A stretch of DNA of 64,000 nt from Streptacidiphilus jeojiense (GTDB taxonomy: Bacteria > Actinomycetota > Actinomycetes > Streptomycetales > Streptomycetaceae). Every line of letters starts with the position of its first letter. Position 1 is the first letter of the stretch. Where the stretch lies: contig NZ_JOEH01000028.1 in assembly GCF_000719095.1 (NCBI RefSeq), forward strand, positions 48,968 through 112,967, read 5' to 3'. Shown piece by piece: positions 16,533 to 27,334 of this stretch. The notes beneath the pieces were generated by a model. It saw only the letters and a list, made by a program, of their open reading frames with translations, was not told where the DNA came from and did not search any database. The position numbers and the translations under genes were made by a program.

Positions 16533-17837
16533 TCAGTTGGAGGTCCAGGCGGACCAGCTCATGTTCCAGCCGTTCAGACCGTTGTCGGGGGCGACCACCT
16601 TGTCGGGCGAGTTCACCACCTGGACCACGTCGCCGATGATCGAGTTGTTGTAGAACCAGGCCGCCGGGGCGGAGGGGTCGCCGCCGCCCTGGACGTCGTG
16701 CAGGCCGACGCAGCCGTGGCTGGTGTTCTCGCTGCCGAAGGTCGAGACCGGCCGCCAGTAGTTGCCGTGCACAAAGGTGCCCGAGGTGGTCAACCGCATG
16801 GCGTGCGGCACGTCTTTGATGTTGTACGCGTCGCCCAGGCCGACGGTCTGCGAGTCCATGTCGATCACCGAGTACTTCTCGGTGATCACCATCTTCCCGT
16901 TGTAGGTGGTGTGCTGGGCGTCGCCGAGGCTGGCCGGGAGCGTCTTGTAGAGCACGCCGTTGCGGTAGACCTTCAGCGTGTGCGCGGTGTTGTCGGCGAC
17001 GCTGGTCTGGCTGCGGCCGATGGTGAAGGCCACGTCCTTGTACTGCTTGCCGTAGACCCCGGTGGAGGTCTCCACCCCGTCGAGGTCCATGTGCAGGGTG
17101 ACCTTGGTGCCCGGCTTCCAGTAGCTCTGCGGGCGCAGGTCGAGCCGGGAGCTGCCGAACCAGTGGCCCTCGACGTCCACCGCCGGAGAGGCGGTGACCG
17201 AGATCGCCTTCGCCACGGCGGCCTGGTACTTGCTGCTCACCGGGTGGGTGAAGGTGATCGACACCTCCATGCCGACACCGTAGGTGGCCCCCGGGTCGAC
17301 GTTGAAGTTGCCGATGTTGGTGTTGCTCGGCGTCATGGTGGTGAAGCTGGACTGCTCGGTGACGCTCAGTCCGCTGCTGTCCACCGCGGTCGCGGCGACG
17401 CTGTACTTGGTGCCGGAGCGCAGCGCACTGGCCGGCGTCCAGCTGCTGCCGTCGGTGGCGATGGTGCCGCTGATGTCCGAGCCGTCGGCGGAGGAGACCT
17501 TGACCGTGGTCAGCTTGCCGGTGGCCACCGAGACCTTGAGCGCGCCGTTGGTGTTCACGCCGGTCGCGTCGTTCTTCGGCGAGATGGTCACCACGGCCGC
17601 GGAGTTGGCCGAGGCGGACGGCGAGGCTGCGGACCCGTCCGAGGCTCCGGCCGACGCGCTGGCGGAACCGCCGCCCGCCGCGGCACCGACCGTGCCGGTG
17701 CCGCCGTTGCTGCTGCACGCCGTGGCGACCAGCAGCAGGGAGCCCGCCGCCAGGGCCACCCAGGCACGCCGGGTGCTCCTGCGGCGTCCGCGCTGTTCTT
17801 TGTCACTGCTGGCGTCAACCGCCCGTGCCGAGCTCAA
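16533..17837 (-). CDS. L,D-transpeptidase lipoprotein (Ig-like + YkuD)
   Basis: This encodes 434 residues. The TTG start at 17835-17837 is supported by GGGAGGGGAG about seven bases upstream. A lipoprotein signal ends at VATAC (about residue 41), followed by a Gly/Ala/Ser linker, then two Ig-like domains (AVVTISPKNDATGVNTNGAL; FNVDPGATYGVGMEVSITF), then the YkuD catalytic domain with HGNYWRPVSTFGSENTSHGC, where C376 is the nucleophile. It should make 3-3 peptidoglycan cross-links or attach proteins to the wall. The adjacent upstream gene is a close paralogue, which suggests tandem duplication. Confidence 0.92.
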   Translation of the reverse strand: MSSARAVDASSDKEQRGRRRSTRRAWVALAAGSLLLVATACSSNGGTGTVGAAAGGGSASASAGASDGSAASPSASANSAAVVTISPKNDATGVNTNGALKVSVATGKLTTVKVSSADGSDISGTIATDGSSWTPASALRSGTKYSVAATAVDSSGLSVTEQSSFTTMTPSNTNIGNFNVDPGATYGVGMEVSITFTHPVSSKYQAAVAKAISVTASPAVDVEGHWFGSSRLDLRPQSYWKPGTKVTLHMDLDGVETSTGVYGKQYKDVAFTIGRSQTSVADNTAHTLKVYRNGVLYKTLPASLGDAQHTTYNGKMVITEKYSVIDMDSQTVGLGDAYNIKDVPHAMRLTTSGTFVHGNYWRPVSTFGSENTSHGCVGLHDVQGGGDPSAPAAWFYNNSIIGDVVQVVNSPDKVVAPDNGLNGWNMSWSAWTSN

Positions 17838-18047
17838 CCGTCTCTCCCCTCCCGGATGTTCAACCTCTATGAACGCCCAGGCACCCCGCTCAGTTGCATC
17901 CGAGGGCGGAGTAATCCCGCACGTGCCGGGCGGACCGTCGCACTCTAACCGGCGCAGCTGGGAGAACTCTGTTGGAAGGGGCGGTTGACGCCCGTTCGTG
18001 CGGTTCCGGTACCAATTCGTTGCCTGGGGTTTCGCCCCCCCGGGCGC

Positions 18048-19277
18048 TCAGCGCAGCGCGCTGCCCGCGGTCCACCGGGCCCAGCTGAGGTTCCAGCCGC
18101 TGAGTCCGTTGTCCGGGGCGACCGCGTCGCCGTTGGAGCCGGTCACCTGCACCACGTCGCCGATCATCGAGTGGTCGTAGAGCCAGCCGGCCGGGGTGGT
18201 GTCGCTCGTCCCGCCCTTGACGTCGTGCAGGCCGATGCAGCCGTGCGAGGTGTTCTGGCTGCCGAAGACCGAGGCCGGACGCCAGTAGACGCCGTGCACG
18301 AAGGTGCCGGAGTCGGTGAGCCGCATCGCGTGCGGGACGGCGGGGATGTCGTACTCGCTGCCCAGGCCCACGCTCTGCGAGTTCATCCGGGTCACCTGGT
18401 ACATCTCGGAGATCACCATGATCCCGTTGTAGCTGGAGTGCCCGGGGCCGCCGGCCGAGATCGGCAGGGTGCGCAGCAGCTGTCCGCCGCGGCGGACCGT
18501 GAGCGTGTCGGAGACCGTGTCTGCGGTGCTGATCTGGGCCCGGCCGATGGTGAAGGCGACCTTCTTCGCCTGCGTCCCGTACACCCCGGGAGCGCCCTCG
18601 ACGCCCTTGAGGTTCAGCGCCAGGACCACCTTGGTGCCCGGCTGCCAGTAGTGCTCCGGGCGGAAGTCCAGCCGCCGGTCGCCGAACCAGTGGCCGACCA
18701 CCGGGACGGACGGGGCGGCGGTCACCGTGACGGCCCGCTGCACCGCGGCCCGGTCGGTGATCGACCGGTTGAACCGCAGCGACACCTCCATGCCGACGCC
18801 GACGGTGCTGCCGTCCTCGGGCGTGTAGAAGCCGATGAAGGTGTTGGTCGGGACGAAGGTGGTGAAGACGGCGTGCTTGGCCGCCTGCAGACCGTTGCCG
18901 TCGGTGGCGATGGCGTCCAGGGTGTACCGGGTCTCCGGCATCAGCTTGGCCGTCGGCCTCCAGGACGCGGCGCCGGCGCCGAAGGCACCGGGGACCTCGT
19001 CGCCGCGGTCGTCCCGCAGCCGGACCTGGGTGAGCTTCCCGACGGCGACGGCGACGCCGACCCCGCCCTGGGCCGGGACCTGTGCGGCGCCGTCGCCGGG
19101 GGTGAGCGTGACCACGGCCGCCGACACCGGCGGGGCCGCGTCCGAGGAGGGCGCCCGCTCCGGCCCTCCCCCGCAGGCCGTGAGCAGTGTCAGCGCCCCC
19201 GCTGACAGGACGAGGGCCGTGCGCCGGAGTCCCGCCCCCCGAAGTCCCGACCGCCGCACCCAGCTGCTCAGACCCAC
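18048..19277 (-). CDS. L,D-transpeptidase lipoprotein, tandem paralogue
   Basis: This encodes 409 residues with the same architecture as its downstream neighbour: lipobox LLTAC, Ig-like domains (VVTLTPGDGAAQVPAQGGV; FIGFYTPEDGSTVGVGMEV) and YkuD domain (HGVYWRPASVFGSQNTSHGC, nucleophile C347). Long stretches are shared with the neighbour, for example GHWFG, PHAMRLT and VAPDNGL. Two in-frame GTG codons compete. The one at 19275-19277 was preferred because AAGGAG lies eight bases upstream, while the one at 19283 leaves only two. The gene is divergent from glgX. A very long open frame continues upstream but is antisense to glgX and the sigma gene. Confidence 0.92.
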   Translation of the reverse strand: MGLSSWVRRSGLRGAGLRRTALVLSAGALTLLTACGGGPERAPSSDAAPPVSAAVVTLTPGDGAAQVPAQGGVGVAVAVGKLTQVRLRDDRGDEVPGAFGAGAASWRPTAKLMPETRYTLDAIATDGNGLQAAKHAVFTTFVPTNTFIGFYTPEDGSTVGVGMEVSLRFNRSITDRAAVQRAVTVTAAPSVPVVGHWFGDRRLDFRPEHYWQPGTKVVLALNLKGVEGAPGVYGTQAKKVAFTIGRAQISTADTVSDTLTVRRGGQLLRTLPISAGGPGHSSYNGIMVISEMYQVTRMNSQSVGLGSEYDIPAVPHAMRLTDSGTFVHGVYWRPASVFGSQNTSHGCIGLHDVKGGTSDTTPAGWLYDHSMIGDVVQVTGSNGDAVAPDNGLSGWNLSWARWTAGSALR

Positions 19278-19451
19278 CGTCACCGCTCCTTCGTCTCGAT
19301 CAGTCCGCCCCCGGGGATCAACGAGGCTTGATCGACGGGGACACGTCCTCCGCATGGATCCATGGCCGCTTGCACGTGACATCCGTGGGCAGGGTGGGAA
19401 CGTACATTCCAGCCGGGGAACGGGACTCCCCGCAGCGGGGAGGTACGTGTC

Positions 19452-21839
<2,388 letters not shown>

Positions 21840-21858
21840 CGCGCCGGGTGAAGCTGCT

Positions 21859-21886
21859 TGAACCTTTCCCGCAGGTGGTGCGTACT
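21859..21886 (+). promoter_or_regulatory. Candidate ECF-type promoter for the sigma gene
   Basis: TGAACC (21859-21864), a 16-base spacer and CGTACT (21881-21886) match the general ECF pattern (AAC in the -35, CGT in the -10). The -10 ends seven bases before the GTG of the downstream ECF sigma gene, so transcription would begin at or next to the start codon. This suggests autoregulation and a leaderless message. Confidence 0.5.
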
Positions 21887-21893
21887 TGAAGGC

Positions 21894-22427
21894 GTGGACC
21901 ACTCGCAGGCGCGCGATTCGGAGTTCGTGCGCTCCCTCTACTCCCGGTACGGGCGCTCGGTGCTCGGCCGGGTCCTGGGGCTGGTCCACGGCGACTACCA
22001 GCGGGCGGAGGACATCGTGCAGGAGACCTTCCTGCGCGCCTGGCAGCACCAGGACTCGCTCGACCCGGACCGGGCGGGCCCCTGGCTGCACACCGTCGCC
22101 CACAACCTGGTGGTCTCCGCCTACCGCAAGATCAAGGCCCGGCCGGCCGAGTCGCCCTTACCGGAGGACGAGGGCGGCGAGTGGGCCAAGGGTGACGGGG
22201 ACCTGGAGCTCGACCGGATGCTGGAGCGCTGGCAGATGCTGGAGGCCATGCGCGGACTGCGCCCCGAACACCGGGCCGTGCTCATCGAGGTCTACTACCT
22301 GCGCCGCACCGTGGCCGAGACGGCGGAGCACCTGGGGGTGCCGGTCGGCACCGTCAAATCGCGCTGCTACTACGGGCTGCGCGCCCTGAGGAACGTACTG
22401 GAGGAGAGAGGGGTGACATCCCGATGA
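21894..22427 (+). CDS. ECF-family RNA polymerase sigma factor (TTA codon)
   Basis: This encodes 177 residues from the GTG at 21894 (VDHSQARDSEFVRSL). Region 2 is at about 10-80 (RAEDIVQETFLRAWQ; LHTVAHNLVVSAYRK) and region 4 at about 115-170 (RRTVAETAEHLGVPVGTVKS, then RCYYGLRALRNVLEE). It should direct RNA polymerase to stress-type promoters. Leucine 89 is encoded by TTA (22158-22160), the codon read only by the bldA tRNA in Streptomyces, so translation may be delayed until differentiation. There is no good ribosome site before the GTG, consistent with a leaderless message. The stop overlaps the anti-sigma ATG as ATGA. Confidence 0.92.
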   Translation: MDHSQARDSEFVRSLYSRYGRSVLGRVLGLVHGDYQRAEDIVQETFLRAWQHQDSLDPDRAGPWLHTVAHNLVVSAYRKIKARPAESPLPEDEGGEWAKGDGDLELDRMLERWQMLEAMRGLRPEHRAVLIEVYYLRRTVAETAEHLGVPVGTVKSRCYYGLRALRNVLEERGVTSR

Positions 22428-23131
22428 CGACGCCGTGTCAGGAGAGCGTCTCGCTCGGCGCCTATCTGCTCGGGGCCCTCGATCCCGAGGAGCGCAGGGC
22501 GCTGGAGCGGCACATCGCGGGCTGTGCGCACTGCCGCGCCGAACTGGTGGAACTCGCGCCGCTGCCGGGGCTGATGCGGCACACCGCCTTCGAGGAGCTG
22601 CCGGAGACGGCGGAGGTCGCCGAGTCGCTGAGCCCGGCCCGGGAGCAGCCGCCGGAGGCCGACTCCGCCGGACTGCGCCCGCTGCCGGTACCGACCCAGC
22701 ACCGCAGGCGCAGCCGGAAGCGCGCGGCCCTGGCCGCCGGGCTGGCACTGGCGGCGTGCGCCGCCGGGGTTGGCGTGTACTCGGTGGCGGAGCGCGGCGG
22801 CGGTGCCGGCCGGGCCGCCACCGTGCAGGCCGCGGCGACCTGGGGCGCGACCGACCCGACCACCCACGTCTCGGCGACCGCGGCGCTGTTCCCGGAGGCC
22901 TGGGGCACCCAGTTCCAGCTGAAGCTGGGCGGGCTGCCCTCCGACATCACCTGCCACCTGGTGGTGCACGGGAAGGACGGGGCCACCGAGACGGCCGGCA
23001 CCTGGGGCTCGGGCTACGCGGTCTCGGCCCAGGTCCCCGCCTCCACCTCGATCAGCCCCGCCCAGATAACCGGTCTCGACGTGCTCGACGGAACCGGGAA
23101 GCTGCTGGTGCACCTGCCCGCGGGCAGGTGA
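22424..23131 (+). CDS. Anti-sigma factor with zinc-type (ZAS) domain and one membrane segment
   Basis: This encodes 235 residues, translationally coupled to the ECF sigma gene by an ATGA overlap. The N-terminal cytoplasmic ZAS motif is complete: H30-x3-C34-x2-C37 in ERHIAGCAHCRAELV. A single membrane helix lies at about 101-122 (AALAAGLALAACAAGVGVYS). The extracytoplasmic part (about 125-235) ends ISPAQITGLDVLDGTGKLLV and resembles the RskA C-terminal domain. It should hold the sigma factor inactive until a signal outside the membrane triggers release, probably by proteolysis. A hairpin terminator follows 16 bases after the stop. Confidence 0.92.
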   Translation: MTTPCQESVSLGAYLLGALDPEERRALERHIAGCAHCRAELVELAPLPGLMRHTAFEELPETAEVAESLSPAREQPPEADSAGLRPLPVPTQHRRRSRKRAALAAGLALAACAAGVGVYSVAERGGGAGRAATVQAAATWGATDPTTHVSATAALFPEAWGTQFQLKLGGLPSDITCHLVVHGKDGATETAGTWGSGYAVSAQVPASTSISPAQITGLDVLDGTGKLLVHLPAGR

Positions 23132-23147
23132 CCTGGTAGCAGCGGTC

Positions 23148-23195
23148 CGAACGGCCGCCGACCCCCCTGGCAGCAGGGGAGTCGGCGGCCGTTCG
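23148..23195 (+). terminator. Hairpin terminator after the sigma/anti-sigma pair
   Basis: CGAACGGCCGCCGAC (23148-23162) and its exact reverse complement (23181-23195) form a 15-bp stem, and the loop itself contains a small CCCCT/AGGGG stem. It ends the sigma/anti-sigma transcript. Confidence 0.85.
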
Positions 23196-23352
23196 CGGTC
23201 CCGGGGGCGACCGCTCCAATTCTCCGGGGAGCGACCCCCCGTACCCCCACGCAGACCCGAGGTGGCGGGCCTGAGACAAGCGGACACCGCCCGGAATGCC
23301 TGAGCAAAAACCAGGTGAGGATTGTCAGTGGTGAGCCGTACGCTCACAGACG

Positions 23353-25251
23353 ATGTCCAGTGCCTCCTCCCCCGTGCCCACCCCGCAGGCGCCACCAGCG
23401 CCGTCCCTACCGGAATCCACAGCGCCGGCCACCCCGGACGCCGACAGACCGGATGCTGCCGCCATGACCGAGTCGCCCCCGCCCGCCCACTCACCCAAGC
23501 GTTCGACCGTGCGCTCACTGCTGCGCATCTGGCCGTACGCCCGGCCGATCCGCTGGTACCTGGTCGGCTCGACCTCCGCGGCCATGGTGGCCTCGCTGGC
23601 CGGTCTGCTGATCCCGCTGGTGCTGAAGCAGATCGTGGACGGACCGGTGTCGCACCACGACGCGGCCGGCCTGTGGTGGCCCGCCGCGCTGCTGCTGGTG
23701 CTCGGGCTGGCCGAGGCGCTCTTCTTCGGGGTGCGCCGCTGGCTGCTGGCCCGGCCGCTCTCCGGCGTCGAGCGGGTCATGCGCGCCGACCTCTACGCCC
23801 GGCTGCAGCGGCTGCCGGTGACCTTCCACGACCGCTGGGCCTCCGGCCAGCTGCTGTCCCGGGCCACCTCGGACATGTTCACCATCCGGCTGTTCCTGGC
23901 CTTCCCGCTGGTCTTCCTGATCGTCAACTCGATGGTGTTCCTGGTCGGGATCGGCATCATGTTCGCCCTGGACTGGCAGCTCGCGGTGATCGCGGTGCTG
24001 CCGGCCGCGCCGCTGATCATGCTGTGCTCCTACTTCGAGCGCCGCTACTCGGCCGCCGCCCGGCTCGCCCAGGACCAGAACGGCGACCTGGCCACCATCG
24101 TCGAGGAGTCGGTGCTGGGCATCCGCATCCTCAAGGCCTTCGGCCGGCACCGGACCATGGCGCAGCGCTTCCGCGCCCAGGCCCGCGAGCTGCGCGGCAC
24201 CGAGCTGAACAAGGCCCGGCTGCTGGCCAACCTGTGGGCGGTCATCGTCGGCCTGCCCGAACTGGCCCTGGGCACCGCGCTGGCGGTCGGCGTGGTCCAG
24301 GTCGCGCACGACGTCACCACGGCCGGAACACTGGTGGCGTTCCTCTCCACGGCACTGGCACTGCGCTGGCCGGTGGAGTCGCTCGGCTGGCTGCTGGCGT
24401 ACAGCAACGAGGCCGCGACCGCCACGGACCGCTTCTTCGAGGTGCTGGACACCCCGCTCGCCGACGCGGAGGACCGGGTGACCAGCACCGGTCCCGGCGC
24501 CGGCGGCAGCCGTGACGGCATCCGCTTCGAGGGCGTGCGCTTCCGCTACCCGGACGCGCCGGCCGACACCCCGGACCTGCTCCAGGGCGTCGACCTGCAC
24601 ATCCGCCACGGCGAGACGATGGCGCTGGTGGGCAACACCGGCAGCGGCAAGACCACCATGACGGCGCTGCTCCCCCGGCTCTACGACCCGAGCGCGGGCC
24701 GGATCACCCTGGACGGCGCCGACATCACCGCGCTGTCCCGGGCCAGGCTGCGCGAACTGGTCTCGGTGGCCTTCGAGGAGCCCACCCTGTTCTCCGCCTC
24801 GGTGCGGGAGAACGTGCTGATGGGCGCCCCGGAGGCGAACGAGGAGGAACTGCAGCGGGCCCTGGACGTGGCCCAGGCGCAGTTCGTCAGGGCCCTGCCG
24901 CAGGGCACCGACACCCAGGTCGGCGAGCAGGGCCTGAGCCTGTCCGGCGGCCAGCGGCAGCGGCTGGCGCTGGCCCGCGCGGTGGTCGGCACACCGGACT
25001 TCCTGGTGCTGGACGACCCGCTGTCGGCGCTGGACGTGCACACCGAGGCTCAGGTCGAACGGGCCCTGCGGCGGGTGCTGGCCGACACCACGGCCCTGGT
25101 CGTGGCGCACCGGCCGAGCACGGTGCTGCTCGCGGACCGGGTCGCGATGCTGGTCGACGGGCGGATCGCGGCCGTGGGCACGCACCACGAGCTGCTGGAG
25201 ACCTCGCCCGCCTACCGCGAGCTGATGTCCGGTGAGCGGGTGCCGGCATGA
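23353..25251 (+). CDS. ABC exporter half-transporter with degenerate catalytic site
   Basis: This 632-residue type IV exporter half has six membrane helices at about 60-340 (YLVGSTSAAMVASLAGLLIP; FPLVFLIVNSMVFLVGIGIM) and a C-terminal ATPase. Walker A is GNTGSGKTT (about 427-435), the signature is the canonical LSLSGGQRQR, and Walker B is LVLDDPLSALD, where the usual catalytic Glu is Asp (D555). This substitution marks the degenerate subunit of heterodimeric exporters such as TM287/288. The start is at ATG 23353; ATG 23464 would remove a Pro/Ala-rich tail. The stop overlaps the partner gene. The cargo (drug, lipid or peptide) is unknown. Confidence 0.9.
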   Translation: MSSASSPVPTPQAPPAPSLPESTAPATPDADRPDAAAMTESPPPAHSPKRSTVRSLLRIWPYARPIRWYLVGSTSAAMVASLAGLLIPLVLKQIVDGPVSHHDAAGLWWPAALLLVLGLAEALFFGVRRWLLARPLSGVERVMRADLYARLQRLPVTFHDRWASGQLLSRATSDMFTIRLFLAFPLVFLIVNSMVFLVGIGIMFALDWQLAVIAVLPAAPLIMLCSYFERRYSAAARLAQDQNGDLATIVEESVLGIRILKAFGRHRTMAQRFRAQARELRGTELNKARLLANLWAVIVGLPELALGTALAVGVVQVAHDVTTAGTLVAFLSTALALRWPVESLGWLLAYSNEAATATDRFFEVLDTPLADAEDRVTSTGPGAGGSRDGIRFEGVRFRYPDAPADTPDLLQGVDLHIRHGETMALVGNTGSGKTTMTALLPRLYDPSAGRITLDGADITALSRARLRELVSVAFEEPTLFSASVRENVLMGAPEANEEELQRALDVAQAQFVRALPQGTDTQVGEQGLSLSGGQRQRLALARAVVGTPDFLVLDDPLSALDVHTEAQVERALRRVLADTTALVVAHRPSTVLLADRVAMLVDGRIAAVGTHHELLETSPAYRELMSGERVPA

Positions 25252-27227
25252 GCGACACCGGAACCGTCCTGACCGAGCGCCAGTTGACCGAGCGCCAGTT
25301 GACCGACCGTCAGTCCAACACCACGGAGGCCGCAGTGGAAGCGGAGACGCTCGACGAAGCCCTCGTCGAGGAGCAACTGCCGGATCCGGCCGAGCCCGTG
25401 GCCGAACCCGCGGCCACCGCCGAGGGGGAGGACATCCCGGTCCCGCCGGGTGCGCCCCGCGCGCTGCTGCGCTCGCTGATGGGACCGCACCGCAGGCGGA
25501 TCGTCCTCGCGGTGCTGATGATCGTGCTGCAGCAGGCCGCGCTGCAGGTGGGGCCGCTGCTGGTGTCCATCGCCATCGACCGCGGCATCCCGGCGCTGCG
25601 CGACCACGACGCCGGGCCGCTGATCGCCGTCACCGCCGGGTACCTGGGCTGCGCCGCGGTGGCGACGCTGCTGCAGCGCGCCTTCATCCGGCTGTCCGGG
25701 CTGATCAACCAGGACATCCTGTTGGAGATGCGCCGGCGGATCTTCCGCCACGCCCAGCTGCTCAGCCTGGACTTCCACGAGCGCTACACCTCGGGACGGA
25801 TCATCTCCCGGGCCACCAGCGACGTGGACGCGGTCCGGGAGTTGCTCAACGAGGGCCTGCAGGAACTGCTCTCGGTGGCCCTGCAGATCATCTACATCAG
25901 CGGGCTGCTGCTGGTCCTGGACTGGCGGCTGGGCCTGGTGTCCATCGCTTCGGCCGGTCCGGTCTTCCTGCTGCAGCGCTCCTACCGGATCCGGTCCAGG
26001 GAGATCTACCGGCGGTCGCGCTCCGCGGTGGCCTCGGTGATCGTGCGCTTCACCGAGACCATGAACGGCATCCGCCCGGTGCAGGCCTTCCGCCGCGAGG
26101 AGGCCAACGACGCCTCGTTCGCCGTTCCCAACGCCGAGTACGCCAAGTCCAACGCGGACAGTTCGCTGTCCATGGCGCTGTTCATCGCCTCGGCGCGGCT
26201 GACCGCCAATCTGTGGATCATCGGGGTGGTGCTCTGGGGCGCCTACCTGGTCGCCGACCGGGAGCTCGAACTCGGGGTGCTGGCCGCCTTCGTGCTGTAC
26301 CTGCGACGGCTCTTCGACCCGATCGACCAGCTGGCGATGTTCGTCAACAGCTACCAGTCGGCGGCCGCGGCGCTGGAGAAGATCGCGGGCCTGCTGGCCC
26401 ACGAGCCCTCGGTCCCGGAACCGGTCGAAGCGGTGCCGCTGCCCGAGCAGCCCGCACAGTCGGAGAGCGCACCCTCGGAGACCGCGCTGACCGGCCGTGA
26501 GATCGTCTTCGACGAGGTCGGCTTCGCCTACCGCACCGGCAAGCAGGTGCTCCCGGAGTTCTCGCTGCGGATCCCGGCCGGCCAGAGCGTCGCCGTGGTC
26601 GGCGCCACCGGCGCCGGCAAGTCGACCCTGGCCAAACTGCTGGCGCGGTTCTACGACCCGACCGGCGGCCGGGTGCTGCTGGACGGCGTGGACCTGCGCG
26701 AGCTGGCAACGGCGGAACTGCGCAGGGGCGTGGTGATGGTCACCCAGGAGTCCTTCCTGTTCTCCGGGACGGTCGCCGACAACATCGCCGTCGGACGCCC
26801 CGGCGCGAGTCGCGAGGACGTCGAGGCCGCGGCGAAGGCCATCGGCGCGCACGCCTTCATCAGCGCGCTGCCGGAGGGCTACGACACCGACGTCCGCAAG
26901 CGCGGTGGTCGGATCTCGGCGGGCCAGCGCCAGTTGGTGGCCTTCGCCAGGGCCCTGCTGGCCGACCCGTCGGTGCTGATCCTGGACGAGGCGACCTCCT
27001 CCCTGGACGTCCCCGGCGAACGGGCCGTCCAGGAGGCCATGCGCACCGTGCTGGCCGGACGCACCGCGGTGATCATCGCGCACCGGCTGTCCACGGTGGA
27101 GATCGCCGACCGGGTGCTGGTGATGGAGCAGGGCCGCATCGTCGAGGACGGCAGCCCGTCCGACCTGATCGCCGGCACCGGCCGCTTCAGCCGACTGCAC
27201 GAGGCCTGGCGCGACAGCCTGGTCTGA
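25248..27227 (+). CDS. ABC exporter half-transporter, catalytic partner
   Basis: This 659-residue exporter half is coupled to the preceding gene by an ATGA overlap at 25248. A cytoplasmic N-terminal tail contains three LT(E/D)RQ repeats and a Glu-rich stretch. Membrane helices lie at about 80-390 and the ATPase at about 415-650. Walker A is GATGAGKST, Walker B is the canonical LILDEATSSLD, but the signature is RISAGQRQ rather than LSGGQ. Thus the canonical Walker B of this subunit pairs with the canonical signature of the partner, and both altered motifs fall in the other site, as in known heterodimers. A hairpin terminator follows. Confidence 0.9.
   Translation: MSDTGTVLTERQLTERQLTDRQSNTTEAAVEAETLDEALVEEQLPDPAEPVAEPAATAEGEDIPVPPGAPRALLRSLMGPHRRRIVLAVLMIVLQQAALQVGPLLVSIAIDRGIPALRDHDAGPLIAVTAGYLGCAAVATLLQRAFIRLSGLINQDILLEMRRRIFRHAQLLSLDFHERYTSGRIISRATSDVDAVRELLNEGLQELLSVALQIIYISGLLLVLDWRLGLVSIASAGPVFLLQRSYRIRSREIYRRSRSAVASVIVRFTETMNGIRPVQAFRREEANDASFAVPNAEYAKSNADSSLSMALFIASARLTANLWIIGVVLWGAYLVADRELELGVLAAFVLYLRRLFDPIDQLAMFVNSYQSAAAALEKIAGLLAHEPSVPEPVEAVPLPEQPAQSESAPSETALTGREIVFDEVGFAYRTGKQVLPEFSLRIPAGQSVAVVGATGAGKSTLAKLLARFYDPTGGRVLLDGVDLRELATAELRRGVVMVTQESFLFSGTVADNIAVGRPGASREDVEAAAKAIGAHAFISALPEGYDTDVRKRGGRISAGQRQLVAFARALLADPSVLILDEATSSLDVPGERAVQEAMRTVLAGRTAVIIAHRLSTVEIADRVLVMEQGRIVEDGSPSDLIAGTGRFSRLHEAWRDSLV
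25269..25313 (+). repeat. Three 15-bp tandem repeats inside the ABC gene
   Basis: CTGACCGAGCGCCAG, TTGACCGAGCGCCAG and TTGACCGACCGTCAG run head to tail and encode LTERQ-LTERQ-LTDRQ in the N-terminal tail of the second half-transporter. Copy number may vary between strains. Confidence 0.8.
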
Positions 27228-27233
27228 CCGCCC

Positions 27234-27270
27234 CTACACCCCCTGCCGTCCGGCAGGGGGTGTAGCTTTT
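27234..27270 (+). terminator. Rho-independent terminator after the ABC exporter genes
   Basis: CTACACCCCCTGCC (27234-27247) pairs with GGCAGGGGGTGTAG (27252-27265), a 14-bp stem with a four-base loop followed by CTTTT. It separates the exporter operon from the ESX-like module. Confidence 0.9.
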
Positions 27271-27334
27271 GCCGGGTCGTTCGCGTCGGACCGAATCGAC
27301 CAGCCGCGGCTGGCAACGCGAGGGGAGTCGGGCC

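Noticed and set aside
23353..27227. Toxin-export link between the ABC exporter and the ESX-like module
   Set aside because: A strong terminator separates them and nothing in either sequence indicates a shared function.
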